DNA of 6,959 nucleotides from contig DYCF01000083.1 in the NCBI GenBank assembly GCA_019418225.1, forward strand, positions 1 to 6,959, read 5' to 3'. Below are positions 6,661-6,959 of the stretch, one piece after another. The DNA is from Clostridiales bacterium (GTDB taxonomy: Bacteria; Bacillota; Clostridia; Lachnospirales; Cellulosilyticaceae). Below the pieces are notes generated by a model that was not told where the DNA came from, made no database searches, and worked only from the letters and a program-made list of their open reading frames with translations. Position 1 is the first letter of the stretch. Each line of letters begins with the position of its first letter. Made by a program: the position numbers and the translations under genes.

Positions 6661-6689
6661 TACAGCAATATATTAAATATATTGCTGTA
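6661..6689 (-). terminator. Near-perfect 29-base palindrome after the right-edge gene
   Basis: Fourteen-base arms beginning TACAGCAATATAT pair perfectly around one central base. It lies 10 bases past the stop codon of the right-edge gene. As RNA it would form a hairpin with a GC-containing base and an AT top. The following minus-strand bases are TCTTTCTATATT, only moderately T-rich, so termination may be partial. Because the DNA is symmetrical, it could instead be a protein-binding site. Its place fits the boundary between the upstream gene and the ATPase operon. Confidence 0.55.
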
Positions 6690-6699
6690 AATTCTGGCA

Positions 6700-6957
6700 T
6701 CATACTATTAAAGAATAATAATATTTAACATATTCTATTTTAAGTTGATAAACGCTTTGACTTGTTATATCCCTATTTATTGAGTTCGCATAATACATCA
6801 CATCACATTCATATGGACTACCAGGCAATATAGCTAATAGTTCTTCTACAGGATTTAAATCATCCAAATATAAATATTCCCATTCGTCCTCTAGATCCGT
6901 ATAATACTCAAATGAATGTGCATTACTATACTCAACCTTTTCACTTAAGTTTCTATC
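6700..6957 (-). CDS. C-terminal part of an unknown acidic protein, cut by the right edge
   Basis: An uninterrupted minus-strand frame enters from the right edge and ends with TGA at 6700-6702, giving 85 residues; the other two frames stop within the first few codons of the edge. The visible part starts DRNLSEKVEYSNAHSFEYYT and then becomes strongly acidic and aromatic (DLEDEWEYLYLDDLNPVEEL). It continues through ILPGSPYECDVMYYANSINR and closes with a Tyr-rich end (KIEYVKYYYSLIV). No membrane segment or catalytic motif is evident, and I do not recognise it. It lies 223 bases upstream of the ATPase gene in the same direction, separated by a palindrome and a candidate promoter, so it is probably a separate unit. 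The start lies outside the window. Confidence 0.65.
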   Translation of the reverse strand, partial: DRNLSEKVEYSNAHSFEYYTDLEDEWEYLYLDDLNPVEELLAILPGSPYECDVMYYANSINRDITSQSVYQLKIEYVKYYYSLIV

Positions 6958-6959
6958 TA

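Noticed and set aside
1..6959. CRISPR array, tRNA or rRNA genes
   Set aside because: No regularly spaced direct repeats, cloverleaf or rRNA-like sequence was seen on either strand.

Overview
The window is AT-rich and has strong Shine-Dalgarno sites of the GGAGG type. Every intact gene lies on the minus strand, and there is a decayed IS30-family transposase. This suggests a low-GC member of the Bacillota, possibly a Negativicute such as Veillonella, although no taxonomic marker gene is present and the genus is a guess. The mixture of an IS remnant, small unrecognised genes and a nuclease-like/membrane protein is typical of an accessory region.

Reading the minus strand from right to left: (1) the C-terminal 85 codons of an unknown acidic protein (6700-6957), followed by a near-perfect palindrome. 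(2) A four-gene cluster: a Ycf46-type AAA ATPase (4989-6476), a protein with a predicted PD-(D/E)XK-like nuclease core and a glycine-zipper C-terminus (3515-4978), a 259-residue partner (2713-3492) and a 203-residue unknown (2065-2676). Gaps are 10, 22 and 36 bases, each carrying a ribosome binding site, so it reads as one operon. (3) A plus-strand IS30 transposase pseudogene (1220-2016) with five stops, two frameshifts and no C-terminus, convergent with the operon. (4) A two-gene unit: a 114-residue protein with one likely membrane segment (660-1004) and a 160-residue LRAT/PLAAT-type Cys-His-His protein (155-637). (5) A perfect-consensus sigma-70 promoter (42-70) firing off the left edge.

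The most interesting item is the four-gene operon. The ATPase is confidently assigned and looks catalytically complete. The second protein joins E...D...QxK residues, as in restriction-endonuclease-fold nucleases, to a glycine-zipper membrane region and a cationic tail. A working inference is an ATPase-dependent effector or defence/conflict module whose last two genes are accessory or immunity proteins. Nothing in the sequence proves activity, and I do not recognise the complete set as a named system.

All gene starts were chosen by ribosome binding site. In five of six complete genes this gives an ATG 6 to 27 bases inside the longest open frame.
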